From CAYQQR01 sp964420035 (lineage in GTDB: Bacteria > Bacteroidota > Bacteroidia > Bacteroidales > SM23-62), in assembly GCA_964420035.1 (NCBI GenBank), contig CAYQQR010000076.1, positions 1 to 7,985 on the forward strand: 7,985 nucleotides of DNA. Direction: 5' to 3'. The notes under the pieces were generated by a model. It did not search any database. It was not told the DNA's origin and worked only from the letters and a program-made list of their open reading frames with translations. Made by a program: the position numbers and the translations under genes. How positions within the stretch are numbered: position 1 is the stretch's first letter; each line of letters starts with the position of its first letter. Shown here piece after piece: positions 1-6,754 of this stretch.

Positions 1-112
1 GCTTTTTCCACAGGGCCGTACGGATCCCCTGCCAGAGCCCGGGACGCGGCTCCACGCGGAATTCAGCGAACTGATCCCTGAACAGCTCTTCTATGTTCTT
101 TTTCGGGCTCAT
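1..112 (-). CDS. Partial CDS: probable anti-sigma/partner protein of the adjacent ECF sigma (N-terminus only)
   Basis: Only the first 37 codons are in the window; the gene runs off the left edge. Reading the minus strand from the ATG at 112 gives an open frame starting MSPKKNIEELFRDQFAEF, followed by a proline-rich stretch (VEPRPGLW, residues 20-27) and a second tryptophan at residue 35. This pattern, an I-E-E-L-F-R start, then a P-x-x-x-W, then basic residues, is what I know from Bacteroidetes proteins encoded directly behind ECF sigma factors. In those the short cytoplasmic head is followed by one membrane helix and often a periplasmic or outer-membrane beta-barrel-like domain. Only the head is visible here, so the rest is inference. 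The start lies 13 bases after the sigma stop codon, with GGAAG touching the ATG, so the two genes are almost certainly cotranscribed. The likely job is to bind and restrain the sigma factor. It could also be a different small membrane protein. Confidence 0.6.
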   Translation of the reverse strand, partial: MSPKKNIEELFRDQFAEFRVEPRPGLWQGIRTALWKK

Positions 113-125
113 CTTCCGGTTGTGA

Positions 126-695
126 CTATGTTTTTTTGCTCTTCCTTTCCTGTTTCAATGCTTCCAGCTTCCCGCGGATCAGGGCCTTGGCGCGGGAGTA
201 CTGCGACTTGGAAGTGTTGATATCCACCTCCAGCATGGCCGCGATCTCCTTGTGCTTGTAACCCTCCACGGCGTAAAGGTTGAACACCATCCGGTAGCCG
301 TCGGGCAGGCTCTCGATCACGTGCAGCAGCTCCTCGCGGGTGAATTCGGTCTCCCCGAAATCCCTTCCCTCCACGTCGGTCTCCCGTATCTCCGTCACAT
401 CCTGGTGGTACTGATGCTTCAGGTTCCGGTGATAATGGGTGATCGCCGTGTTGATCATGATCCGCTTCATCCAGTTTATGAAAGAACCTTTTCCGGTAAA
501 ATCCTGAATGTTCAGATAGATCTTCAGGAATCCCTCCTGGAGGATGTCCTCAGCTTCCTCCCTGCTGGTTGAATACCGCTTGCACACGCCCAGAAGCAAA
601 GAGGAGAACTTGTGGAACAAAAGCTTCTGGGCCTTGCGGTCGTTCTTGCAACATCTCCGGATTATTTCCTGCTCATCCAGCATTTTCACGCTCAT
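126..695 (-). CDS. RNA polymerase ECF-type sigma-70 family sigma factor
   Basis: This 189-residue protein has the two-domain layout and length of an extracytoplasmic-function sigma factor, which directs RNA polymerase to a small stress- or envelope-responsive regulon. Region 2 spans about residues 11-92. It includes the acidic core-binding helix EEAEDILQEGFLKIYLNI (46-63) and the -10 recognition part GSFINWMKRIMINTAITHY (70-88). A polar linker with several acidic residues (about 98-118) leads to region 4 (about 122-180), with SLPDGYRMVFNLYAVEGYKHKEI followed by a helix-turn-helix ending in NTSKSQYSRAKALIRGKL. Two cysteines (C15, C16) and C38 are present, but nothing suggests a zinc site. The chosen start is ATG at 695; an in-frame ATG at 683 (residue 5) is equally possible because neither has a clear Shine-Dalgarno sequence. 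The partner gene starts 13 bases downstream, which fits a sigma/anti-sigma pair. The regulon and inducing signal are unknown. Confidence 0.93.
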   Translation of the reverse strand: MSVKMLDEQEIIRRCCKNDRKAQKLLFHKFSSLLLGVCKRYSTSREEAEDILQEGFLKIYLNIQDFTGKGSFINWMKRIMINTAITHYHRNLKHQYHQDVTEIRETDVEGRDFGETEFTREELLHVIESLPDGYRMVFNLYAVEGYKHKEIAAMLEVDINTSKSQYSRAKALIRGKLEALKQERKSKKT

Positions 696-699
696 AGCT

Positions 700-726
700 T
701 ATGACCTAAAGCTAAAAAAAATGGTT
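700..726 (-). promoter_or_regulatory. Candidate ECF-type promoter, possibly autoregulatory, at the sigma gene start
   Basis: On the minus strand, TGCAACC (723-729, containing AACC) is followed after a 17-base spacer by GTCATA (700-705). An AAC-type -35 and a GTC-type -10 at 16-17 bases are the usual form of ECF-recognised promoters, and ECF genes often drive their own transcription. If used, transcription would begin roughly at 692-694, on top of the annotated ATG, so the message would be leaderless or use the ATG at 683. The T-tract between the two boxes is also typical of AT-rich spacers. This is pattern matching on short motifs only and could be chance. Confidence 0.25.
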
Positions 727-817
727 GCATGTTGTGATTGTTAATACGGGAATTTTTTTAAAAGGATTAGATGAAAGGGGGTTATCTAACACAGCCTGCG
801 GCATACGAACAATCCGA

Positions 818-873
818 TGGTCTACGACCACCCAAGAATAAACGAATTTCCACGGAGATGCTCGTAGAGCATC
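818..873. repeat. Two short perfect stem-loops in the sigma-efflux gap; possible dispersed-repeat remnant
   Basis: TGGTC-tac-GACCA (818-830) and GATGCTC-gta-GAGCATC (857-873) are perfect 5-bp and 7-bp stems, each with a three-base loop. They are separated by 26 bases and followed by AAATATATGGTAGAAATCC. From memory, intergenic pieces of the form GCATCAAATATTGGTAGAAA next to a short variable hairpin recur in many copies in Bacteroidetes genomes, so this may be one such element. That cannot be verified from the window because only one copy is present. No gene is visible here: the short open frames on either strand have no family resemblance. Confidence 0.4.
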
Positions 874-910
874 AAATATATGGTAGAAATCCACCACCCC
901 GAACAAAAGT

Positions 911-1008
911 GCCCAGAGGAAAGCCTGAGAAAATGGCAACGGCTTTTCTTTTGGGCGCAAGAGCAGAGACTTTTGAAAATGCTTTTATCAGGTTTTCTGC
1001 CTGTTGCG
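911..1008. repeat. Two long imperfect inverted repeats (adjacent stem-loops)
   Basis: GCCCAGAGGAAAGCC (911-925) pairs with GGCTTTTCTTTTGGGC (941-956). As RNA this gives about 15 pairs including two G-U wobbles and one bulge, around a 15-base loop. It abuts a second structure in which CGCAA (956-960) pairs with TTGCG (1004-1008) and GCAGA (963-967) pairs with TCTGC (996-1000), leaving a 28-base loop. The right arm of the second structure is also the outer end of the large repeat that begins near 996, so the pieces may belong to one composite element. The minus-strand copy of the large repeat near 7699-7899 does not extend into this part. Function is unknown; neither stem is followed by a T-tract, so they are poor candidates for intrinsic terminators. 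Confidence 0.5.
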
Positions 1009-1197
1009 TACACAAAACACCACCTCCACCTTCGGTCCTTTCTATTATCCAGCATTTTATTGTTCTTTTTCCTCTCCCCCCGGCCCCCTCTCCACCGTGT
1101 GGAGAGGGGGAGATAAATTGATTATCAATTAATTACGAATTCCCCTCCTTTCCAGGGAGGGGTACTTTTCGTGTCAGCAAAAAGGGGGGTGGTTGAA
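996..1197 (+). repeat. Large dispersed repeat, copy A (inverted partner at 7699-7899)
   Basis: This ~200-base non-coding unit matches the reverse complement of 7699-7899 along its length by eye. Shared blocks include TCTGC-n-TGTTGCG, CACCACCTCC, CCTTTCTATT, a 43-base block at 1071-1113 with a single difference, ATTACGAATTCCCCTCCTTT, AGGGGTACTTTT, CAGCAAAAA and GGGGTGGTTGAA. It contains a 12-bp perfect hairpin (CCCCCTCTCCAC 1084-1095, loop CGT, GTGGAGAGGGGG 1099-1110) and a 7-bp hairpin (CCCCTCC 1142-1148 with GGAGGGG 1156-1162). It sits just downstream of the efflux operon's last gene. It carries no credible gene; the proline-rich open frames through it are by-products of the C/T-rich sequence. 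It could be a REP/MITE-like mobile intergenic element. Edges are approximate. Confidence 0.85.
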
Positions 1198-1220
1198 TTC
1201 ATTCTGAATCTCTGAATGCC

Positions 1221-1249
1221 GTCAGGTAGGCTGAGTTGATTTACCTGAC
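1221..1249 (-). terminator. Stem-loop overlapping the stop codon of the RND pump gene
   Basis: GTCAGGTA (1221-1228) and TACCTGAC (1242-1249) form an 8-bp perfect inverted repeat with a 13-base loop. The arm nearer the gene lies over the last codons and stop (TAA at 1241-1243) of the RND pump. It is well placed to end or protect the 3' end of the operon message, but no T-run follows on the minus strand, so classical intrinsic termination is not supported. It could act as a 3' stability structure, or be chance. Confidence 0.35.
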
Positions 1250-4200
1250 AAATAATTTATACAGCACCGGCACCACCACCAATGTCAAAAACGTCGAGAC
1301 CAGCAATCCCCCGATGATGGTCCAGCCCATGGGGGCCCACATGGTGCCGCCGCGGAGGGTGAGGGGGAGCAATCCCCCGATGGTGGTCAGGGTGGTCAGG
1401 ATGATGGGCCGGAAGCGGACCTCCCCGGCTTCGGCCAGGGCCTCCGGTATGCTCTTGCCCTCCCGGCGGAGGGCATTGGTGTAATCCACCAGGATGATGG
1501 AGTTGTTCACCACGATGCCGATCAGTGAGATGAAACCGATAAAAGCCGTAAAGGAAAAGGTATAGCCGGTAATGAACAGGGCCAGGGTGGAGCCGATCAC
1601 CGCCAGGGGCAGGGCGGAAAAGATGATCAGGGGCTGGACAAAGGACCGGAACTGCAGTACCAGCACGGCCAGGATGGCCAGGACGGCGATGATGCCGGCC
1701 CGGGTCATGCCTCCGAAGCTTTCCTCCCGGCTTTCCAGCTCGCCGGTATACTTGTATTCATAACCTTCCGGCCAGGGATACGCGTCGAAGCGGGCCCCCA
1801 GGGACTCTATGACATCATCGAGCACCACCCCCTTCTCCAGGTCGCCCGTGATGGTAGCGGCCCGGTCGAGGTTGTAATGGGCGATCACCCCCGGTGCCGA
1901 TTTCATCTCCACCGCGGCCAGTTGCTTCAGGGGGATCTGCCGGCCGCTCATGCTGCTCACGTGGATCCTGTCGAAATCCTCCACCCGGATCTGCTCGTAG
2001 AAGGGCAGGCGCATCACGATATCGTATTCCTCCCCTTCGCTGTCGCGGTAGCCCGAGACCCTCATCCCGTTGATGGCCGTACGGATGGTCCGGTCGATAT
2101 TCACCACCGGCACCCCGTACATGCCGGCCTTGTCCCGGTTGATCCTGAAAAACAGGTCGGTGCTGTTCCGCCCCAGCTCGTTCCCGATGTTCACCACCCC
2201 GGGCTGCCGGCGGACGAAGACTTCCAGGTCGTCGGCGATCCGCTTGAGCCGGTCCAGGTCCGTTCCCGTGATCTTGACGGTCAGGGGCGCCTCGATGGGG
2301 GCCCCCTGTTCAAATTCCTTGATGTTGATCCTGGCCCCGGGGTACTCCCTGAAAATCTTCCTCAGGCGGGCGATCACCGTGTCGAACCGCCTCACTTCAT
2401 ATTCTTCCAGCTCCACGTAGATCTCGGCAAAGTTCCGCTCGTACTGCTTGGGGAAGGTATTATAATAGATGCGGGGGTTCCCGTGACCCACGTTGGTGGC
2501 GTAATGCCGCAGGCCGGGCAGGGTATCCAGCACCGACTCCACGTAGCGGGCAATGCTGTCGGCCCGGTCGATGCTGGCATTCTCCGGCGCATGAACGCGC
2601 ACCAGGAACTGGGGCTTCTCGGCCTTGGGGAAGAAGCTCACCCCCACCCGGGTGAAGAGAAACCCGGCACCGGCCAGGGCCAACAGGGCAAAAAAGACGA
2701 CCAGCCAGGGCCTGGTCAAAGCATAGTGCAGGGTGTTCCGGTAGGGCCCTTCGATGAGGCCGTTCACCAGCTTTTTGAAACCCCGTTCTTTTTTTTCTTC
2801 CTTGGGTTTGGGTTTTAAAAATACCCGTGCCAGATAGGGGGTCAGGGTCAGGGCCAGGAGGAGGGAGGCTAAGAGGGTGAAGATCACCGTCACGGGCAGG
2901 CTCTGGATAAACTTCCCGGCTTTATCGGGCATCATGATGATTGGGATAAAAGCCAGCATGGTGGTGGCCGTGGCGCTGACGATGGGCCAGCCCAGCTGGG
3001 AGGCCCCGTGGATGGAGGCATCCCTTTTCCGGAGGCCCGACTTGATGAAACGTTCAATGTTCTCGACGATCACGATGGAATTGTCGACCAGCAGACCCAG
3101 GGCGATGACCAGGGCGGCGATAGAGATCTGCTGCAGGCCGAAGCCGGCCAGGTCCACGAAGCTCAGACCGAGGATAATGCTGAAGGGAATGGCCAGGATC
3201 ACCAGGATGGAGGCCCGGGTGCCCAGGGTGAGGATGACGAGCAGGCCCACCAGGATGATCCCCTGCAGCAGGTTGTTCAGAAAGCCGTTAATGCGCCGGT
3301 CCACGCTCCCGGTCTGGTCAAACACCCGGTACAGCTCTATATCCGTATCCAGTTCTTCTTCGTATGCTGCCAGGCTCTCGTTCACTCCGTCCATCACATC
3401 AAAAATGTTGTAGCCTTCCTTTTGCTTCACGGTGATGAAGACGGCCCGCCGCTGGTTTACCCGTGCCTTGTAGGCGATGTCCTCATAGTCGAAATGCACG
3501 GTGGCGATGTCGCGCAGGTAGACCAGGCGGCCCTCATAGGAGCTCACCACCGTTTCTTCTATTTGCCTTAGAGATGAATAGCTGCCGCTGGACTTGATGT
3601 TGAAGTTCTTGCCCGAGATCTTCACCGACCCTCCCGGGATGTTGGCATTGTTGGATTGTATGGCCTGTTCCACCCGGTCGACGGGAATGTTCATCCGGGC
3701 CATCTTCTCGGGGTCCAGGGACACCCGGACCTCCTGTTCGGGGATGGCGTAACTTTCCACCAGACGGACGCCCGGCAGTTTCTCCAGTCTTTTCCTGATC
3801 TCCCCGGCCCTCCGGTCCAGTCTCCTGTAGGAAGCATCCCGCGAGAGCAGGGCCAGCTGGAGGATCACCACATCGGTGGAGGACCATTCGAGGATCTCCG
3901 GACCGATGATGCCGTCGGGCAGCTCGTCGCGTATATTGGTCACCTGCCGCACCACCTCGCCGAACTTGTCCCCGGCATCGGTGTTGAAGGTGAACTCCAC
4001 GGATACATTGGCGATCCCGTCCCGCATCTTGGCGGTCATCACCTTGATGTCGTCCAGCTCGTTGATGGCCTCTTCAATGGGATCCACCACCAGCTCTTCC
4101 AGGTCCACCGGGTTGCTGCCCGGGTAGACGACGATCACCGAGGCCCCGGGGATGTTCATGGGCGGATCCTCGGTGCGGGGCATGGTGAGGAAAGAGCTGA

Positions 4201-4276
4201 TGCCCATGGTCAGGAGGAGGGCAAAGACCACGATGGTGAACTGGTGGTTGTCGATGGCTAATTTCGGCAGCTTCAT
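1241..4276 (-). CDS. Efflux RND transporter permease subunit (AcrB/MexB superfamily)
   Basis: This 1011-residue inner-membrane pump has the size and duplicated architecture of RND exporters, which use the proton gradient to push substrates into an adaptor and outer-membrane channel. TM1 is at about residues 12-31, then a large periplasmic porter domain (about 33-330), a bundle of helices (about 335-487), a basic cytoplasmic linker (488-505), TM7 (about 523-541), the second periplasmic domain (542-855) and the last helices (about 860-1008). TM4 carries LGLLVDNSIVIVENIER with D398 and N399, where AcrB has the acidic pair D407-D408. TM10 carries SLIGIVVNNSIILVDY with N924 at the place of AcrB K940. 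The single acid plus N-N pattern is known in other RND subgroups, so it is a subgroup trait rather than damage. The early PRTEDPPMNIPGASVIVVYPG segment is typical of the family. The start is firm: AGAGGAA (4284-4290) lies 7 bases before the ATG. It is the last gene of the operon, 36 bases after the adaptor. Substrate unknown: drugs, bile-like detergents, lipids or metabolites are all possible. Confidence 0.95.
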   Translation of the reverse strand: MKLPKLAIDNHQFTIVVFALLLTMGISSFLTMPRTEDPPMNIPGASVIVVYPGSNPVDLEELVVDPIEEAINELDDIKVMTAKMRDGIANVSVEFTFNTDAGDKFGEVVRQVTNIRDELPDGIIGPEILEWSSTDVVILQLALLSRDASYRRLDRRAGEIRKRLEKLPGVRLVESYAIPEQEVRVSLDPEKMARMNIPVDRVEQAIQSNNANIPGGSVKISGKNFNIKSSGSYSSLRQIEETVVSSYEGRLVYLRDIATVHFDYEDIAYKARVNQRRAVFITVKQKEGYNIFDVMDGVNESLAAYEEELDTDIELYRVFDQTGSVDRRINGFLNNLLQGIILVGLLVILTLGTRASILVILAIPFSIILGLSFVDLAGFGLQQISIAALVIALGLLVDNSIVIVENIERFIKSGLRKRDASIHGASQLGWPIVSATATTMLAFIPIIMMPDKAGKFIQSLPVTVIFTLLASLLLALTLTPYLARVFLKPKPKEEKKERGFKKLVNGLIEGPYRNTLHYALTRPWLVVFFALLALAGAGFLFTRVGVSFFPKAEKPQFLVRVHAPENASIDRADSIARYVESVLDTLPGLRHYATNVGHGNPRIYYNTFPKQYERNFAEIYVELEEYEVRRFDTVIARLRKIFREYPGARINIKEFEQGAPIEAPLTVKITGTDLDRLKRIADDLEVFVRRQPGVVNIGNELGRNSTDLFFRINRDKAGMYGVPVVNIDRTIRTAINGMRVSGYRDSEGEEYDIVMRLPFYEQIRVEDFDRIHVSSMSGRQIPLKQLAAVEMKSAPGVIAHYNLDRAATITGDLEKGVVLDDVIESLGARFDAYPWPEGYEYKYTGELESREESFGGMTRAGIIAVLAILAVLVLQFRSFVQPLIIFSALPLAVIGSTLALFITGYTFSFTAFIGFISLIGIVVNNSIILVDYTNALRREGKSIPEALAEAGEVRFRPIILTTLTTIGGLLPLTLRGGTMWAPMGWTIIGGLLVSTFLTLVVVPVLYKLFVR

Positions 4277-4312
4277 GATGGCATTCCTCTTGTTGGATTA
4301 ATGATCGATGAT

Positions 4313-5338
4313 TTACTGAACGATCCGGATGGTGCTGTTACGCTTGATGTATTCGCCCCCTTCAATGATGACGGGATCACCCGGCTGCAATCCGTCCCTT
4401 AGGTACACCCCCTGGTCGGTGATCCGGTGGATGGTCACCTCGTGTCTTTCTGCAATACTGTCGCGGGCGACATACACCATGCCCTTTTCTTCCGAGCCTT
4501 CGATGATGGCTTCCACCGGGAGGAACAGGAAGCTGTCCCGCGTGGCCGGGTAGATCTCGGCGCGGGCCACGAAACCCGGGGCCAGTTTACCGGGGGTATC
4601 GTCCAGCAGGACCTCCACTTCATAGGTGCCGGTGTAGGGGTCGGCGGCGCTGACCAGCTCGGTGACCCTTCCGGAGAAGCTTTGCCCGTTATAGGCATCG
4701 AACTGAAGGGAGGCTGAGTCGCTCGGGTTGAGCCGGATAAAATCCGCATCGGTCACGTTCAGCCGGACGATCCAGTCGTTGTCAAGTGAGCCGAACAAAA
4801 ACAGGGGCATGCCGGCACGGACCATCTCGTTCTCCTCCTGGAGCTTCTTAAGGATCTTGCCCCTGGCGGGGGCACGTACCTCGGAGTACTCTTGGTTGAA
4901 AACGGCGATCTCGTAATCCGATTTGCGGACCTGCAGCAGGGTTCGGACGTCCTGGTATTGCTCCAGGGTCGCCACGCTGTCGCGGTAGAGGTTCTCTGCC
5001 CGGCTGAAGTCACGGCGCGCCTTTTCGTAGGCCAGCCTGGCCTGCCGCACCCTGGAGTCGATCTCGTCCATCTTGAGGCGGGCCAGGAGTTGTCCCTGAT
5101 CCACCATCGCGCCCTCTTTTACCGGGATCTCATCGATGATGCCGCCGGTCTTGAAGCTGAGCAGCGACTCTTTCCGGGTGGCCAGTACCCCGCTCGACCG
5201 TACCGGTTCAGCATAGGGGCGCTTTTCAACAGTCCGGACCCTGACTTTTACTTCCAGGGGTTCGGTTTTGGGTGTTTGATTATTTTGGCAACTTAAGGCC
5301 AGTAGAACCAAAACCGATGAGAGAGGTAATTTTTTCAT
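4313..5338 (-). CDS. Efflux RND transporter periplasmic adaptor subunit (membrane fusion protein, lipoprotein)
   Basis: This 341-residue HlyD/AcrA-family adaptor would link the RND pump to the TolC-type channel in the periplasm. The N-terminus is a lipoprotein signal (K2-K3, a hydrophobic run at 4-16, then ALSC with the lipidated cysteine at C17), followed by a polar linker. A barrel-sandwich (lipoyl-like) hybrid domain is formed by two halves: SFKTGGIIDEIPVKEGAMVDQGQLLARL (61-88) and EVRAPARGKILKKLQEENEMVRAGMPLF (153-180). Between them is a short alpha-hairpin (about 92-150) rich in R, A, E and Q. A beta-barrel domain (about 187-265) and a membrane-proximal domain (about 270-341, with LPVEAIIEG and DGLQPGDPVIIEGGEYI) complete it. 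The hairpin is shorter than in AcrA. The ATG at 5338 has an A-rich leader and no Shine-Dalgarno sequence; another ATG 7 bases upstream is out of frame. It lies 60 bases after tolC and 36 before the pump gene, consistent with one operon. Confidence 0.94.
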   Translation of the reverse strand: MKKLPLSSVLVLLALSCQNNQTPKTEPLEVKVRVRTVEKRPYAEPVRSSGVLATRKESLLSFKTGGIIDEIPVKEGAMVDQGQLLARLKMDEIDSRVRQARLAYEKARRDFSRAENLYRDSVATLEQYQDVRTLLQVRKSDYEIAVFNQEYSEVRAPARGKILKKLQEENEMVRAGMPLFLFGSLDNDWIVRLNVTDADFIRLNPSDSASLQFDAYNGQSFSGRVTELVSAADPYTGTYEVEVLLDDTPGKLAPGFVARAEIYPATRDSFLFLPVEAIIEGSEEKGMVYVARDSIAERHEVTIHRITDQGVYLRDGLQPGDPVIIEGGEYIKRNSTIRIVQ

Positions 5339-5363
5339 TTTTCATTTTTCTTTTATGCCACGT

Positions 5364-5396
5364 GTTACGGGTTTCGCGTATCCTGTAACTCGTAAC
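5364..5396. repeat. Inverted repeat in the tolC-adaptor gap
   Basis: GTTACG (5364-5369) and CGTAAC (5391-5396) are perfect complements around a 21-base centre that also contains GTAAC (5385-5389), so two alternative short pairings are possible. This fills most of the 60-base spacer between the channel and adaptor genes, the only sizeable gap inside the operon. Degenerate GTTACG-type units are, from memory, a recurrent intergenic motif in some Bacteroidetes. A role in partial termination or in setting the ratio of channel to adaptor is possible, but nothing in the sequence proves it. Confidence 0.35.
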
Positions 5397-5398
5397 GA

Positions 5399-6754
5399 TC
5401 AATAATTTGGTATAGAACCAATCGATTTATCAAACTCCACCTTCTTTATCTGAAAGTCGTATGTACTGATGATATAATTGGTCTCGGAATCGGTAAGTGA
5501 ATTCCTGGCATCGATGAATTCCAGCAGGTTCGCTGTGCCTTCCTCGTATTTTCGTTTGATCATCTTGAAGGCGCCGCGGGCGGATTGCACTTCATCTTCC
5601 GCGGCATTCACCCTGGCTGAGGCGGCTACCAGCTCGTGCCAGGTCCGGATCACTTCCAGTTCGATGGACTGGCGCAGTTCCTGTTTCCGGTCCTCGGCCA
5701 TCTCCCTTTGGATAACAGCTTGTTGCACTTTGGCCCGGTTGGAGAAGCCCGTAAAGAGGTTCCAGCGCAGCACCAGGGAAGCCAGTACAAAATCATCCTC
5801 CCCGGTGAAGCGGTATTCTGTTCCCTGGAAACCATAGTCCACGGCTGCGGTCAAGGAGGGCAGCCGGCTGGCGTTGTTGAGGCGGATGTTCCGTTCTGCT
5901 ACCTCGAGTCCGGCCTCGGCCCTCTCGAGTTCCTTGCGTTGGTTCACGGCATCCTGCCGGGCCATAGCAGGATCCAGGGTTGGCGGTTCCGTGGAGAAAC
6001 CGCTGGTTTGGATGATGGGTTCATCCAGGCTGCGGTTCAACAGGAAATTTAAATAGGCCCGGGCCACGCGCACCCCTTTATCCGCTTCGGCCAGGGATTG
6101 TTCCACACGGCTCAGTTCGGTTTGGGAACGGTACACGGCATCGCGGGTGACTTTGTCGTTCTCAAAAAGCTTTTGGTTTACCCGCAGGTTCTCTTTCACC
6201 AGTTCCCGGGTGGATCCCAGGAGCTGTTTGATCTGTTCCGCCCTGAGATAATTGAAATAGGTGGTTTTGATCATGGCGACCAGTTCGGAGCGATAGGCGT
6301 CCAGGTCGGCACGCTGCACTTCCGTCATGCTTTCGCGGACCTGGTTGGCATAGATGATCCCCGGGTTGATGACGGGCTGGACCACGCTGACCTTGGTCTC
6401 GTGTTCCCTGGATCGCAAAAAGCTGAATTCCTCGTTCCCGATCTGCGGGAACCGGGTCGAGGCCGTCAGGGTGTTCAGGGTGCTGTAGACCGGGTTCAGC
6501 AGGTCGCCCACCGGGAACTCGATGATCCGGCCCCCGTCAGCGACGGAGTAGCGGGCGTTCAGGCTGACCTCAGGATAAAAGAGTCCGCGCGCCTCCCTGA
6601 GGGCCTGCATGCTTTTTTCATAGGAGCCCTGCTTTTGCTTCAGGGCCAGGTTGTTCTCCAGGCCCACGCGGACGTACTCGTCGATGACCTCATTCTGTGC
6701 CAGGAGGGGCAAGAAGAAGACGAGGCAAATACCGGTTATGATGATGCGTCTCAT
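5399..6754 (-). CDS. TolC family outer membrane efflux channel protein
   Basis: This 451-residue protein is the outer-membrane channel of the tripartite exporter. Residues 1-19 are a standard signal peptide (MRR, a hydrophobic core to about 18, and an AQ-N cleavage region); there is no lipobox, unlike some OprM-type channels. The two TolC repeats are visible as long helical segments rich in E, R, Q and A: about 133-240, containing NDKVTRDAVYRSQTELSRVE (200-219), and about 340-443, containing the hallmark RKYEEGTANLLEFIDARNSL (401-420). Beta-strand segments appear in the middle of each half: about 60-125 (PEVSLNARYSV, KVSVVQPVINPG) and about 298-335 (LPSLTAAVDYGFQ, LVLRWNLFTG). The length is normal for the family. 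The ATG overlaps the tetR stop as ATGA, and AAGGA lies 6-10 bases upstream within tetR, which supports this start and translational coupling. In Bacteroidetes, efflux operons commonly carry their own dedicated channel gene, as here. Confidence 0.94.
   Translation of the reverse strand: MRRIIITGICLVFFLPLLAQNEVIDEYVRVGLENNLALKQKQGSYEKSMQALREARGLFYPEVSLNARYSVADGGRIIEFPVGDLLNPVYSTLNTLTASTRFPQIGNEEFSFLRSREHETKVSVVQPVINPGIIYANQVRESMTEVQRADLDAYRSELVAMIKTTYFNYLRAEQIKQLLGSTRELVKENLRVNQKLFENDKVTRDAVYRSQTELSRVEQSLAEADKGVRVARAYLNFLLNRSLDEPIIQTSGFSTEPPTLDPAMARQDAVNQRKELERAEAGLEVAERNIRLNNASRLPSLTAAVDYGFQGTEYRFTGEDDFVLASLVLRWNLFTGFSNRAKVQQAVIQREMAEDRKQELRQSIELEVIRTWHELVAASARVNAAEDEVQSARGAFKMIKRKYEEGTANLLEFIDARNSLTDSETNYIISTYDFQIKKVEFDKSIGSIPNY

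Noticed and set aside
712..960. An 82-codon minus-strand open frame upstream of the sigma gene
   Set aside because: It covers the two small stem-loops and the 911-956 inverted repeat, has no recognisable domain, and is best explained as chance translation of repeat DNA.
1084..1110. The 12-bp GC hairpin considered as an intrinsic terminator for the operon
   Set aside because: No T-tract follows on either strand, and the same hairpin occurs in copy B upstream of the operon, so it belongs to the repeat rather than to the operon's 3' end.
771..1121. Plus-strand open frames through the left gap, with proline-rich ends
   Set aside because: They read through hairpins and the dispersed repeat; composition is dictated by C/T-rich repeat DNA, there is no ribosome site, and several frames are open at once.
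1877..2818. A 313-codon open frame on the plus strand inside the RND pump gene
   Set aside because: Its protein is a run of H, G, P, Q and D with no domain pattern. It is the antisense shadow of a GC-rich, clearly genuine RND gene.
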